From: JAEUIT01 sp044220875 | Lineage (GTDB): Bacteria > Planctomycetota > Phycisphaerae > Phycisphaerales > SM1A02 | Assembly: GCA_044220875.1 (NCBI GenBank) | Contig: JBGAQH010000001.1 | Coordinates: forward strand, 868,001-932,000 | Direction of reading: 5' to 3' | DNA: 64,000 nt | Part shown: positions 7,648 through 17,200 of the stretch, in pieces | Numbering within the stretch: position 1 is the first letter of the stretch | Layout: every line of letters starts with the position of its first letter | The notes under the pieces: model-generated | Told to the model about the DNA's origin: nothing | Seen by the model: the letters and a program-made list of their open reading frames with translations, nothing else | Database searches by the model: none | Translations under genes and position numbers: made by a program

Positions 7648-8113
7648 CTGGGGTCACGCCGCCTTCCGCCTTGCGGAAGAGGTCGTAGAGCTCGCTCGGG
7701 CTCGAGGCCTCGTAGCAGGCGGTGCGGAACTGCTGGTTGGTCATCAGCCGGCTGACCTTGCCGAGGGCCTGGATGTGCTCGGCGATCCTGTCGGTCGGCG
7801 AGACGAGCAGGATGATCATCCGGACCGGCTTGCGGTCGATCGAGCCGAACTCGATCGCGTCCTTCGGCTTGCCGATCGCCATGGTGAGGGCCCGGGCGCT
7901 GGTCGACTTCCCGTGGGGAATCGCCAATCCCTCGCCGATGCCCGTCGAGCGCTGCTGCTCCCGCTCCCAGACCGCCCGCTTGAGCGCGGGGCCGTCGGTC
8001 ACGATGCCCTTGGAGCTGAGCAGGTCGACAAGCTCCTCGATGGCAGCCTGCTTGTGCGTCGCTTCGAGCGGCACCTTGATCGCGTCGGAAGAAAGGATGT
8101 CGAGGATGTTCAT
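7634..8113 (-). CDS. PTS EIIA (fructose/nitrogen-type, PtsN-like) protein
   Basis: A 159-residue single-domain EIIA protein of the fructose/mannitol/PtsN type. The phosphorylatable histidine is His67 in 'GLAIPHGKS'; the preceding 'REQQRSTGIGEGLAIPHG' and the later 'ILLVSPTD' with 'HIQALGKVSRLM' are family hallmarks. In bacteria that lack sugar-specific EIIBC partners these proteins act as regulatory phospho-acceptors rather than in uptake; no EIIB, EIIC, HPr or EI gene is near, so a regulatory role is likely but inferred. The C-terminal tail 'GGVTPAPQA' is non-conserved and its last codons come from the 19-bp repeat array. Start 8113 begins the conserved 'MNILDILSSDAI'. Confidence 0.9.
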   Translation of the reverse strand: MNILDILSSDAIKVPLEATHKQAAIEELVDLLSSKGIVTDGPALKRAVWEREQQRSTGIGEGLAIPHGKSTSARALTMAIGKPKDAIEFGSIDRKPVRMIILLVSPTDRIAEHIQALGKVSRLMTNQQFRTACYEASSPSELYDLFRKAEGGVTPAPQA

Positions 8114-8365
8114 CGCGACGCCTGACGACTGCTGAAGGGGAGCGTGGAGCCGAGGTCGGTCACCCCTGAGGCGAAAGGGCGAGATGGTATCAAACGGGCT
8201 CGCGCCACGGACGGCAATCAGCCCCGTTCCGGGCTGCGGGTTCTCTGACCTCGCATGCGGTGTGCAGGGTGCCGCGATCCCCGTCCGGGTTGACAGGTTC
8301 GTGAATGCCTCTCCGCGTCGAGCGAATGCGGTTCCGGCGGTCGGCTCGGAACCCGAGAGGTGCCG

Positions 8366-11300
8366 CTACGCGCCGCATTCCCGACATCCGCCCCGCATGC
8401 CGATCCACCGCCGGCAGGTGGCGAGCAGCGCGTCCGCCTCGATGGGCTTCACCGAAAAGTCATCGCAGCCGGCCGCGAGGCACTCCCCGGCGTCCTCGGC
8501 GACGGTCCGTGCGGTCAGGGCGACGATCGCCACCGACGAGCCCCGTTCGCGGAGGGTGCGCGCGAGCGTGTAGCCGTCGATCTCCGGCATGCGCATGTCG
8601 GTGAGCAGCAGGTCAAAGGGCGAGCCTTCCCGCGCCGCACGGTCGAACATCTCGAGGGCAATGCGCCCGTTGTCGGCGATCTCGACCGTCGCGCCGGCCT
8701 TCCGCAGGTAGAACGCGATGAGCCGCTGGTTGTCGACCACGTCCTCGGCCAGCAGCACTCGCCCTCGGAGCGGCGTTCCGTCCGCGCGCCCCTCCGCCTC
8801 CCCCGGCATGGTCGCGGCCTCCGGCGTCTCGGCCAGGAGCGGGTCGATGCTGATGACGGTCGGCGAGCCCGCGACGCGCTCGAGCGGCAGGTCGATGCGG
8901 AAGCAGGAGCCCTCGCCCACCGCGGTCCGGACCAGCGTCACGGTGCCGTCCATGAGTTCGACGATGCGCCTCGTGATGGTGAGTCCCAGCCCCGAGCCGC
9001 CGTGCTTGCGCGTGACCGTGCTGTCGGCCTGGCCGAAGGGCTGGAAGATGACGTCGGTCTGTTCGGGGGTCATGCCCGTCCCGGTGTCCTCGACGTCGAT
9101 GACCAGCCGCTCTCGACCCTCGCGCTGCGTCACGCGGGCGGTGACGGTCACGCGTCCCGCATCGGTGAACTTGGCGGCGTTGCCGACGATGTTGAGCAGG
9201 ACCTGCCGAAGGCGCGTCGGATCGCTCCGCACGTGGGTGGGCAGCGGCGTCGCGAGCCGCGTCTGGACCAGGACGCCCTTGGCCGCGGTCGTCGATCGCA
9301 CGAGCCGTTCCGCCTCGCGCAGGATCTCGACCAGCGGCGTGTCGACGCGCTCGACCGACATCTTGCTCGCCTCGATCTTCGAGAGGTCGAGGATGTCGTT
9401 GATCACGGTGAGGAGATGCCGCCCCGCGGCCTGGATCGTCTCGATCGCCTCGGCCCGCTGCTGAGGCGTGCCGTGCATCCGGCCGTCGTCGCGCAGGAGC
9501 TCCGCGAATCCGAGAATCGCCGTGAGCGGCGTGCGGATCTCGTGGCTCATGTTGGCGAGGAACTCGCTCTTCGCCCGGCTGGCGCTGTCGGCCTGGTTGC
9601 GGGCGACGCGCAGCGCCTCCTCGCGCTCGATCTCGGCGGTGACGTCGGTCGTCGTGCCGAAGAGCGCCGTCACCTCGCCCCGCTCGTTCCGCCGGGCGCG
9701 GCCCTCGCAGCGCAGCCAGCGCGGGCCGTCGTTGGGGACGCGCACGCGCGAGGTGACGGAATACGCGTTGCCGTCGACCATCGCCTTGCGCATCGCCGCC
9801 CGCAGCCTCGGCGAATCGCTCGGGTGGTACCGGGCGAGCACCTCCTCGACCGCGGGCGGCCCGAGCGCGGGATCCCGCTGATGCAGGCGATAGAGCTGTC
9901 TCGACCAGGTGGTTTCGCCGGTCACGAGATCGATCGACCAGTTGCCGGTGCGTGCGACCGACTGGGCCTCCTCGAGCAGGTCGCGGGCCGCCTTCAGCGC
10001 CGACTCCGCCTTGGTGCGCTCGCTGATGTCGACCGACATGATGAAGAAGCCGACGACGTTCCGCTGCGAATCCACGTCCGGGACGAAGTGGACCTGCACC
10101 GGCCGGCGATTGCCCGCCGGGTCGACGTACACGCGCTCGTACGTGACCCGCTCGCCCGCGAGGGCCCGCATCGCCCGAGGCTCGACCTCGCGCCATGCGG
10201 CGGGACCGATGACCTCGGCGATCGTGCGGCCGACGGCCATCTCCCAGGTGAGGCCGAAGACCGGCAGGTACTGCTCGTTGATGAAGAGATAGCGGCAGTC
10301 GCGATCGACGCGGGCGATCGGGCTGGGCATGTTGTTGGTGATGAGCCGGAGCTCGCGCTCGCTGGCCTGCAGCGCCGCCTCGACGCGCTTGCGCTCGGTG
10401 ATGTCGGTGATCGTGCCGACCATGCGCAGCGGCTTGCCGTCGGCGCTCCACGTGACGACCTTGCCCCGATCGAGGAACCAGCGGAATTCCCCGGACTTCG
10501 CCCGCAGCCGCACCTCGCGCTGCTTCATCGGCGCCTTGCCCGTGAAGTGCTCCTCGAGCGAGCGGGTCACCTCGGCGGTGTCGTCTGGATGGAGCACGGT
10601 GAAGAAGAACTCGACGCGACTGGGAACCTCGTCCGGCGAGTATCCGAGCAGGCGCGACCATTGGGCGCTGAAGTGCACCTCGCCGGTGGTGATGTTCCAG
10701 TCCCAGATCCCGTCGAGCGTCGCGTCGATGGCGCATTGCACGCGGTCCTGACTCTCGCGCAGTGCCTCCTCGGCCCGCTTGCGCTCGTCGATCGGCGTCA
10801 TGACGATGCGAAGCTCGGTCGCGCCGTCGTTGGCGATGGAGGTGCTCGCCGAGACGTGCGCCCACACCTCGCCACCGCCGCCCTTCAGCAACCGGACCTC
10901 GCAGGACTGAGGTTCGCCCGTCGAGGCCAGCCGCGATCGCAGGAGGTGGAACGATTCCCGGTCGGCGGAAACGATGTACTTCGAGATGGGCTGGCCGACC
11001 ATGGCGCCGCGCGCCTCGCCGAAGAGGAGGGCCGCGGTGAGGTTGGCCTCGACGACGAGCCCCTGGGCGCTCAGCGTGAGGTAGCCCAGCGGGGCGAGGT
11101 CGTAGAGATCGAAGTAGCGGGCCCGCGATTGGTCGAGCTCGGCCTGCGTGCGCCGAAGCTCCTCGTTCTGCCTCTCCAGTTCGATCCGGTACGCGCGGAG
11201 TTCGTGCAGAAGGCGTTTCGCCGCGTCCTGCGTCAGTGGCTCGTCCGATTCGGGATCGAGCAGGCTTTCCCGGCCCACCGAGCGCCGGCCGGCCTTGGCG

Positions 11301-11374
11301 TCGGCGACCGGTCGTGGTGCGTCCGCGGTCCGGTCCGGGCCGACGGGACCGAAAGGGCGCTCGCTCGCGCTCAT
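8366..11374 (-). CDS. PAS-domain hybrid sensor histidine kinase with receiver
   Basis: A 1002-residue hybrid kinase. A coiled-coil-like start ('RAYRIELERQNEELRRTQAEL') is followed by about four PAS/PAC units (about 75-590) that begin for example 'YFDLYDLAPLGYLTL' and 'GTITDITERKR'. HisKA carries the phospho-His in 'NMSHEIRTPLTAI' (about 610). HATPase_c shows the N box 'NIVGNAAKFTD', 'DTGTGM' and 'GGSGLGLTI'. A C-terminal receiver has its phospho-Asp in 'LLLTDMRMPEIDG' (about 923) and ends 'FSVKPIEADALL'. No membrane segment or Hpt domain is seen, so it is a cytoplasmic sensor. ATG 11374 overlaps the TGA of a small upstream frame (ATGA). The frame's extension to 11650 is Arg-rich and not coding-like. 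Signal and partner are unknown. Confidence 0.93.
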   Translation of the reverse strand: MSASERPFGPVGPDRTADAPRPVADAKAGRRSVGRESLLDPESDEPLTQDAAKRLLHELRAYRIELERQNEELRRTQAELDQSRARYFDLYDLAPLGYLTLSAQGLVVEANLTAALLFGEARGAMVGQPISKYIVSADRESFHLLRSRLASTGEPQSCEVRLLKGGGGEVWAHVSASTSIANDGATELRIVMTPIDERKRAEEALRESQDRVQCAIDATLDGIWDWNITTGEVHFSAQWSRLLGYSPDEVPSRVEFFFTVLHPDDTAEVTRSLEEHFTGKAPMKQREVRLRAKSGEFRWFLDRGKVVTWSADGKPLRMVGTITDITERKRVEAALQASERELRLITNNMPSPIARVDRDCRYLFINEQYLPVFGLTWEMAVGRTIAEVIGPAAWREVEPRAMRALAGERVTYERVYVDPAGNRRPVQVHFVPDVDSQRNVVGFFIMSVDISERTKAESALKAARDLLEEAQSVARTGNWSIDLVTGETTWSRQLYRLHQRDPALGPPAVEEVLARYHPSDSPRLRAAMRKAMVDGNAYSVTSRVRVPNDGPRWLRCEGRARRNERGEVTALFGTTTDVTAEIEREEALRVARNQADSASRAKSEFLANMSHEIRTPLTAILGFAELLRDDGRMHGTPQQRAEAIETIQAAGRHLLTVINDILDLSKIEASKMSVERVDTPLVEILREAERLVRSTTAAKGVLVQTRLATPLPTHVRSDPTRLRQVLLNIVGNAAKFTDAGRVTVTARVTQREGRERLVIDVEDTGTGMTPEQTDVIFQPFGQADSTVTRKHGGSGLGLTITRRIVELMDGTVTLVRTAVGEGSCFRIDLPLERVAGSPTVISIDPLLAETPEAATMPGEAEGRADGTPLRGRVLLAEDVVDNQRLIAFYLRKAGATVEIADNGRIALEMFDRAAREGSPFDLLLTDMRMPEIDGYTLARTLRERGSSVAIVALTARTVAEDAGECLAAGCDDFSVKPIEADALLATCRRWIGMRGGCRECGA

Positions 11375-11544
11375 GGCATGCCCCAATGGAGGGGCCGCTC
11401 CGTCGTGCGGACTGCGCAGGTCCATCCGGCGCCGCTCACGACGGCGCTGGCGACGATCGCGTCGACGGCATCCCGCACCGTCCGGGCGTCGGGCGCCGAC
11501 GGCGCGACCCCATGCTCTCCGGTGGCGTGCGGTCCGACGGTCAT
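11371..11544 (-). CDS. small protein (57 aa) coupled to the hybrid kinase
   Basis: A short frame that I do not recognise. Three things favour it being real: nearly all third codon positions are G or C, as in the surrounding genes, and the residues are ordinary; its TGA overlaps the ATG of the hybrid kinase (ATGA); and TACACT at 11553-11558 (minus strand) ends 8 nt before its ATG, like other leaderless starts here. The product has one predicted amphipathic helix ('ARTVRDAVDAIVASAVV') and a C-terminal 'GAGWTCAVRTTERPLHWGMP'. It could be a small regulator of the kinase or a leader frame that couples kinase translation. The frame is open further upstream (to 11634) but that part lacks a supporting start. 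Confidence 0.45.
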   Translation of the reverse strand: MTVGPHATGEHGVAPSAPDARTVRDAVDAIVASAVVSGAGWTCAVRTTERPLHWGMP

Positions 11545-11552
11545 CGACGACG

Positions 11553-11558
11553 AGTGTA
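11553..11558 (-). promoter_or_regulatory. -10 hexamer before the small coupled frame and kinase
   Basis: GTTACACT on the minus strand contains TACACT 8 nt before the ATG at 11544. It would serve the small frame and the hybrid kinase as one transcript. No good -35 is visible. Confidence 0.4.
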
Positions 11559-11761
11559 ACGAACGGGGGATGTTCGCCAGCGGCCCGAACGCCGGGGAAT
11601 TGGCGTGAACGGAATCCGCCGTGAAGTTCGGCAACTTCGCCCTCGATCACGACTCAAGCGGCGCGAGGCAAACGGATCGTGCGCATCGACCCCGCCGGTC
11701 GCGCATCGACGGACCAGTAGAATCCTCGCCCGCCACCACCCGTCAAACCCCGAGAGCGCTC

Positions 11762-13363
11762 ATGACCCCCACGATGGCCCTGCTGCGGTTCCTGTTTCTC
11801 GCCGCGCCCCTCACCAGCCTCGCCAGCGCTCAGACCCCGCCGCCGGCGCCCGCACCCACATCGGCACCGCAGGCTCCGGCGTCAGCCCCCGCAACTCCAC
11901 CGGCGGACGCGAAGCCCGCGCCGACGAAGCGAGCCGCGGAGGAGCCTCCGACCCCGGTCAAGGTGCTCGCCGACGCGTCGGTCACGAGCGAGGACAGCGT
12001 GACCATCAACGGCGCGCTCGTTCCCTATCGCGTCACCGTCGGCACGCAGCCGGTGTGGGACAACGACAACAAGCCGATCGCGTCGATGTTCTACACCTTC
12101 TACGAGCGGAAGGACGTCGCCGATCCGAGCACGCGGCCGCTCATGATCTCCTTCAACGGCGGCCCGGGCTCCGCGTCGGTGTGGATGCACCTGGCCTACA
12201 CCGGCCCGCGCATCCTGAAGATCGACAGCGAGGGATTCCCGATCCAGCCCTACGGCATCCAGGAGAATCCGCATTCGATCCTCGACGTCGCCGACATCGT
12301 CTATGTCGATCCCGTGAACACCGGCTTCTCGCGCCCGCTCAACGGCGCGGACCCGAACCAGTTCGCCGGCGTCGAGCCCGACATCGCGTATCTGGCCAAG
12401 TGGATCGGCGCGTTCGTCACCCGCACCGGCCGCTGGACCTCGCCGAAGTACCTGATCGGCGAGAGCTACGGCACGACGCGCGTCTCGGGGCTGGCGGCGC
12501 GCCTGCAGAACTCGCAGTGGATGTACCTCAACGGCGTGATCCTGGTCTCGCCGACTGATCTGGGTATCAGCCGCGAGGGACCCGCCGACCAGGCCCTTCG
12601 GCTTCCCTACTACGCGGCGACGGCGTGGTACCACAAGGCGCTGCCCGCGGACCTGCAGTCGAAGGACCTCGAGCAGATCCTGCCCGAGGTCGAGCGCTTC
12701 GCGGTTGACAGGCTCATGCCGGCGATCGCCCGCGGCGGTTCGCTTGACGGGAAGACCCGCGACGAGCTCGTCGCCATCTACGCCCGCTACTCGGGACTCA
12801 GGCCCGAGGTCGTGAAGTCCCATCACTTCGACATTCCGCAGCCGTTCTTCTGGAAGGAGCTGCTGCGCGACAGGGGCTTCACCATCGGCCGCCTCGACTC
12901 GCGCTATCGCGGCCTCGATCGCGAGGACGCGGGCGAGTCGCCCGACTTCGATCCGGCGCTGAGCTCGTGGAACCACGCCTTCGCCCCGGCGATCAACCAT
13001 TACCTGCGAAGCGTGCTGCACTACGAGACCGACCTGCAGTACTGGCTCTTCGGCCCGGTGAGCTGGGGGCTGCAGGGAGACCGGACCGGCAGCGCGCTCC
13101 AGGGCGCGATGGCCGCGAATCCCTACCTGCACGTGATGGTCCAGTCGGGCTACTTCGACGGTGCGACCGACTACTTCAGCGCCAAGTACACGATGTGGAA
13201 CATGGATCCGGCCGGCCGCTTCCAGGAGCGCATGACCTGGAGGGGCTACCGCAGCGGCCACATGATGTACCTCCGCCAGGAGGACCTCGCCGCGGCCACC
13301 GACGACATCCGCGAGTTCATCCGCCGCTCGACGCCGAAGGCGGGCGAGCCGGCGAAGCGTTAG
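11762..13363 (+). CDS. secreted S10-family serine carboxypeptidase
   Basis: A 533-residue exported peptidase of the carboxypeptidase Y clan. It begins with a signal peptide ('MALLRFLFLAAPLTSLASA') and a Pro/Ala-rich linker. Family motifs are in order: the oxyanion-region 'SFNGGPGSAS', 'VYVDPVNTGFS', the nucleophile Ser in 'IGESYGTTR' (about 234), the catalytic Asp in 'GYFDGATDY' (about 463) and the catalytic His in 'RSGHMMYL' (about 500). It should remove C-terminal residues from peptides outside the cytoplasm. The ATG at 11762 is chosen because it starts the signal peptide; the upstream extension to 11621 lies in the promoter region, where TAGAAT (11718-11723) is a possible -10. The exonuclease gene follows after 28 bp. 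Confidence 0.93.
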   Translation: MTPTMALLRFLFLAAPLTSLASAQTPPPAPAPTSAPQAPASAPATPPADAKPAPTKRAAEEPPTPVKVLADASVTSEDSVTINGALVPYRVTVGTQPVWDNDNKPIASMFYTFYERKDVADPSTRPLMISFNGGPGSASVWMHLAYTGPRILKIDSEGFPIQPYGIQENPHSILDVADIVYVDPVNTGFSRPLNGADPNQFAGVEPDIAYLAKWIGAFVTRTGRWTSPKYLIGESYGTTRVSGLAARLQNSQWMYLNGVILVSPTDLGISREGPADQALRLPYYAATAWYHKALPADLQSKDLEQILPEVERFAVDRLMPAIARGGSLDGKTRDELVAIYARYSGLRPEVVKSHHFDIPQPFFWKELLRDRGFTIGRLDSRYRGLDREDAGESPDFDPALSSWNHAFAPAINHYLRSVLHYETDLQYWLFGPVSWGLQGDRTGSALQGAMAANPYLHVMVQSGYFDGATDYFSAKYTMWNMDPAGRFQERMTWRGYRSGHMMYLRQEDLAAATDDIREFIRRSTPKAGEPAKR

Positions 13364-13391
13364 GTACCGGCGGCGGCGCGAGGAGCCTTCC

Positions 13392-14093
13392 ATGATCGGA
13401 TTCGACATCGAGATCGCAGACGTCTTCGAGCTTGCCCAGGGCGAGGACCTCGACGCCCGCGGGCCCTTTCGCATTTCGGTCGCGGCGATCTTCGACGCGA
13501 CCACCGGCCGCTCGCGGGTCTGGCACGCGACGAACGCCGCGGGAGGGCCGGCGGGGGAGCTCGACCCGGCGCTGGCCCGCGAGGTGCTCCGGTTCCTGCG
13601 CCGGTGCCAGCTCGACGGCAAGCGCATCGTCGCGTGGAACGGCCTGAGCTTCGACCTGAAATGGATGGGTCACGCGGCGAACGACCTTCCGCTCGCCGCA
13701 GAGGTCGCCCGCGAACTCATCGATCCGATGTTCCAGTTCTTCTGCCTCAAGGGATTTCCGGTCGGCCTGCAGGCGGTCGCCGACGGCATGGCGGTCGGGG
13801 CGAAGAAGCTCATGGACGGCAAGGACGCGCCGCTCGAGTGGCAGCGGGGCAACACGCAGAAGGTGCTCGACTACGTCGTCGAGGACTGCCGCATCACGAC
13901 CGTCGTCGCCCAGGCGATCGAGGGCAAGCGTCACATCCGCTGGCGCACGAGCCGCGGCAGCCTGAGCGACGTTCGGATTCCGAGGCTCGTCCCGGTGGCG
14001 GAGGCGATGGAGCTTCCAGACCCCGACACCTCGTGGATGGACAGGCCGATCCCGCGGAGCCGTTTCGTGGGTTGGCTCGACGGGGCGCGATGA
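13392..14093 (+). CDS. DEDD-type 3'-5' exonuclease-like (RNase H fold) protein
   Basis: A 233-residue protein with the order of motifs expected of DnaQ-like DEDD exonucleases: 'GFDIEIADV' at the N-terminus (ExoI, D5/E7), 'VAWNGLSFDLKW' (ExoII, with Asp) and 'DYVVEDCRIT' (ExoIII, with Asp). It lacks the polymerase or helicase parts found in larger relatives and its final 50 residues are specific. It probably trims single-stranded DNA or RNA ends, but the substrate cannot be deduced. An AGGAG sequence precedes the ATG. It is close behind the S10 peptidase gene, with which it has no functional link that I know. Confidence 0.78.
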   Translation: MIGFDIEIADVFELAQGEDLDARGPFRISVAAIFDATTGRSRVWHATNAAGGPAGELDPALAREVLRFLRRCQLDGKRIVAWNGLSFDLKWMGHAANDLPLAAEVARELIDPMFQFFCLKGFPVGLQAVADGMAVGAKKLMDGKDAPLEWQRGNTQKVLDYVVEDCRITTVVAQAIEGKRHIRWRTSRGSLSDVRIPRLVPVAEAMELPDPDTSWMDRPIPRSRFVGWLDGAR

Positions 14094-14294
14094 CGATTCG
14101 CCGAGCGGGAGGACGAGGTCGATCGCGGAGGAGGGCCGTCGGCCCGCTTGCGTGCGAATGACGAACGCGAACGCCGCGCGACTGCGCATCGCGACGGTTC
14201 GAGTTTCTTCGCCGAAATGCGACATGGACCGTTGGCGGCGATCGTGCGGGCCGTCATCATGGCCGCGGGGATCACTCGCGAGGAGGAACGGGCG

Positions 14295-17200
14295 ATGCAT
14301 GCGGTTGTCGATCATGCGAACGGGCGTCGTGCGGGAACAGCGTCGTGTGCGCGGATTGCGCCGTGGGCGTGCGTTGCGCTGGTCTGCTCCGCGTGCAGCG
14401 CGGACATCGCGTACGTGAATGCGGCCGCGGCGCCGGGCGGCAATGGTCAGACCTGGGCGACGGCGTATCAGCATCCGCAGGCGGCGCTCGATGCCGCGGC
14501 GCTTCCCGGCAGCCCGATCACCGAGATCTGGATCGCGCAGGGCACCTACGTCGCAACCCAGAAGCATCCGAGCCAGGCCCCCGAGTCCGAGGCATTTCGG
14601 ATGCGGAACAACCTGGCGATTCGCGGCGGATTCGCCGGAGGCGAGAGCAGCGCGAGCCAGGCCGACCCCGACGCTCACGTCACCACGCTGAGCGGCGACA
14701 TCGGCGTGCCGGGCGACGCCTCGGACAACGCCGACCATGTGGTCGAGGCGATCAACCTCTCGCCGACGGCGATCCTGAGCGGCGTGAACGTTGCGTTTGG
14801 CGAGTCGGCGATCGGCGCGGGACTTCGGGTCGTCGGCACGAATTTCGTGCCCGGCCCGGTCTTCGAGCGCTGCACGTTCCACGACAACATCGGAGAGGGC
14901 ACGCTCTCCGAGGGCTGCGGCGCGAAGGTCGAGGGCGGAGGCACGTTCATCGAATGCACCTTCCGCGACAACAGCGGTTCCGGCTCGGGCGTCGGCGTCT
15001 ACGCGAAGACGGGGATCAGCTTCATCGCCTGCACCTTCGAGCACAACGTGAACGGCGGTGAGGGCGGGCTCAACGGCCTCGGAGGCGGCGCATTCACGAG
15101 CGGCCAGTCGGTCCTGTTTCGGGACTGCGTCTTCCGCCTCAACGCGGCATGGCGCGGTGCGGGGCTCTATGCGACCGGGGGCGTCCGCATCGAAGGCTGC
15201 CTCCTCGAATCGAACACCGCAATCTCGACCGGCGGCGGCGCGTACGTCACCGGTTCCGATTCGCAGGGCACGGCGCTGGTGGCCACGACCTTCCTCACGA
15301 ACCTCGCCGTGAGCGAGGGCGGCGGCCTGGCGTCGATGAACGGCGGCCCGACGCGAATGGCCGGCTGCAGCTTCATCGCGAACACCGCTCCGCGCGGCGC
15401 CGGACTGCTTGATTCGTCGCAACTCTCCGCGGCAAGCTGTGCGTTCGTCGGAAACGTCGCCACAAGCGACAGCGGCGGCGCCGTCCGGCGCTTCTCCCAG
15501 CCGGGAACGTTCGTCGGGTGCACCTTCTATCGAAACACCGCGCCGCAGAACGCGGCGGGCATTCGCAACTTCTCGACGCCGCTGACCGTTCGCGGCTGCG
15601 TGTTCTGGAACAACACCGTCGGTGCCGCGAGCGGCGAGGCCCAGCAGATTCTGACCACGCCCGCGCCGACGGTCGAGTACTCCTGCATTCAGGGACTCAC
15701 GGGCGCGTTCGGCGGCGTCGGCAACATCGCGGGCGATCCGCTCTTCGTCGATGGCATCGGCGCGGACGGGATCCCCGGCACCGAGGACGACGATCTTTCC
15801 CTCGGCAGCGGCTCGCCCTGCATCGACGCGGGCAGCACGCTCGCGTTTCCCGCGGACATCCTGGATGCGGACGGCGACGGCAACACCAGCGAACTTTCGC
15901 CCCTCGATGCCCGCGGCGCTTTGCGCTTCTTCGACGTCGTTGCCGTCGTGGATACCGGCGCCGGTCCGCCGCCGATCCCCGACATGGGGGCGTTCGAGGT
16001 GCAGGCCGGTCCGCCCACCGGCGTTTACGTCGGTCCTCCCAACGGATCCTGGTTTACGCCGCAGAACTGGTCGGACGGCGCCGTGCCCGGTACGGAGACG
16101 GATGTCACGGTACACGGCTCGGTGGTGATCGGCGCGCCGGGCGCGGTGGCTCGTTCGGTCACCGTCGGAGGCGACGGCACGCTCACGCTCGGCGTCTCCG
16201 GCGGCATCGCCGTGATGCAGGGAATGACGGTCGAGGGCGGTGGCGCGTTGGCTCTCGCCGATGCGTCGACGCGCCTCGCCGTGCATGACCTCACGCTCGC
16301 GGCGAACGCGAGCTTGATGTGGGTCGGAGGAGAGATCGCGATCGACGGCGGGGCGTTCACGTCGGCCCGGACGATCGAGTGCGGATGCGCCGGTCCGGCG
16401 ACCCTCACGCTCACCGCGAACGCCGGCGCTCTGGCGCCGACGATCGAGGTCTGTGCGAACGGCCTGGTCCGCGGAAGCGGGACGATCGTCGGGCAGTTCG
16501 ACCTCGGCGGCACGCTCTCGCCGGGCCTTGCCCTGGAAGTGGCGTCGGGCGGTCGCGCCGGGGCGATCACGGTAGACGGCGACGTCTCCTGCGCCGAGTC
16601 GGCGACCGTTGCGATGGAACTGCTCGGCACCGGCGCCGAGCAGCGCGACGCCGTGACGGTCCTGGGACACCTCGCCCTCGACGGGGCGCTTGAGCTTTCC
16701 GCGGGCAAGCTCCTCGTGCGCGAACTCGGAGGCGTCTTCGATCTCCTGCGGGCCGACCTGATCACCGGTGCGTTCGCGAGCACGAATCTCCCGGAAGCCG
16801 CGTCCGGGCTTGGGTTCGCGGTCGAGAGCGGTGCGGAGATCGTGCGGGCGACGATGGTCATCGACGGTTCCGCGCCGCGCATCTACGTTCGCGGCAATGC
16901 GGCGCCGGGCGGCGATGGACGAAGCTGGAGCACGGCCGCGCGCTCGCTCGATGGCGTTCTCACCGCGATCCGACAGGTGCCGTCGGACACCACCGAAGTG
17001 TGGGTTGGCGAGGGTACCTATGTCCCCTCGATCGAGCAGGACGTCGGCGACCCGCGATCGGCCCACCTCCGCATGGTGAGTCAGGTCTCGCTCTACGGCG
17101 GATTCGCGGGAACGGAGACGTCGACTGATGAGCGCGACATCAGTGCCCATCCGACGATCCTCTCCGGCGACCGCCTCGGCAACGATGTGCCCGATTTCCT

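Noticed and set aside
8360..11608. 1082-codon plus-strand frame opposite the hybrid kinase
   Set aside because: Composition is Arg/Leu/Asp/His-rich without any motif, and the opposite strand encodes a well-defined kinase.
16025..16882. 285-codon minus-strand frame within the giant gene
   Set aside because: Pro/Ser/Arg-rich antisense frame opposite continuous beta-helix coding sequence.
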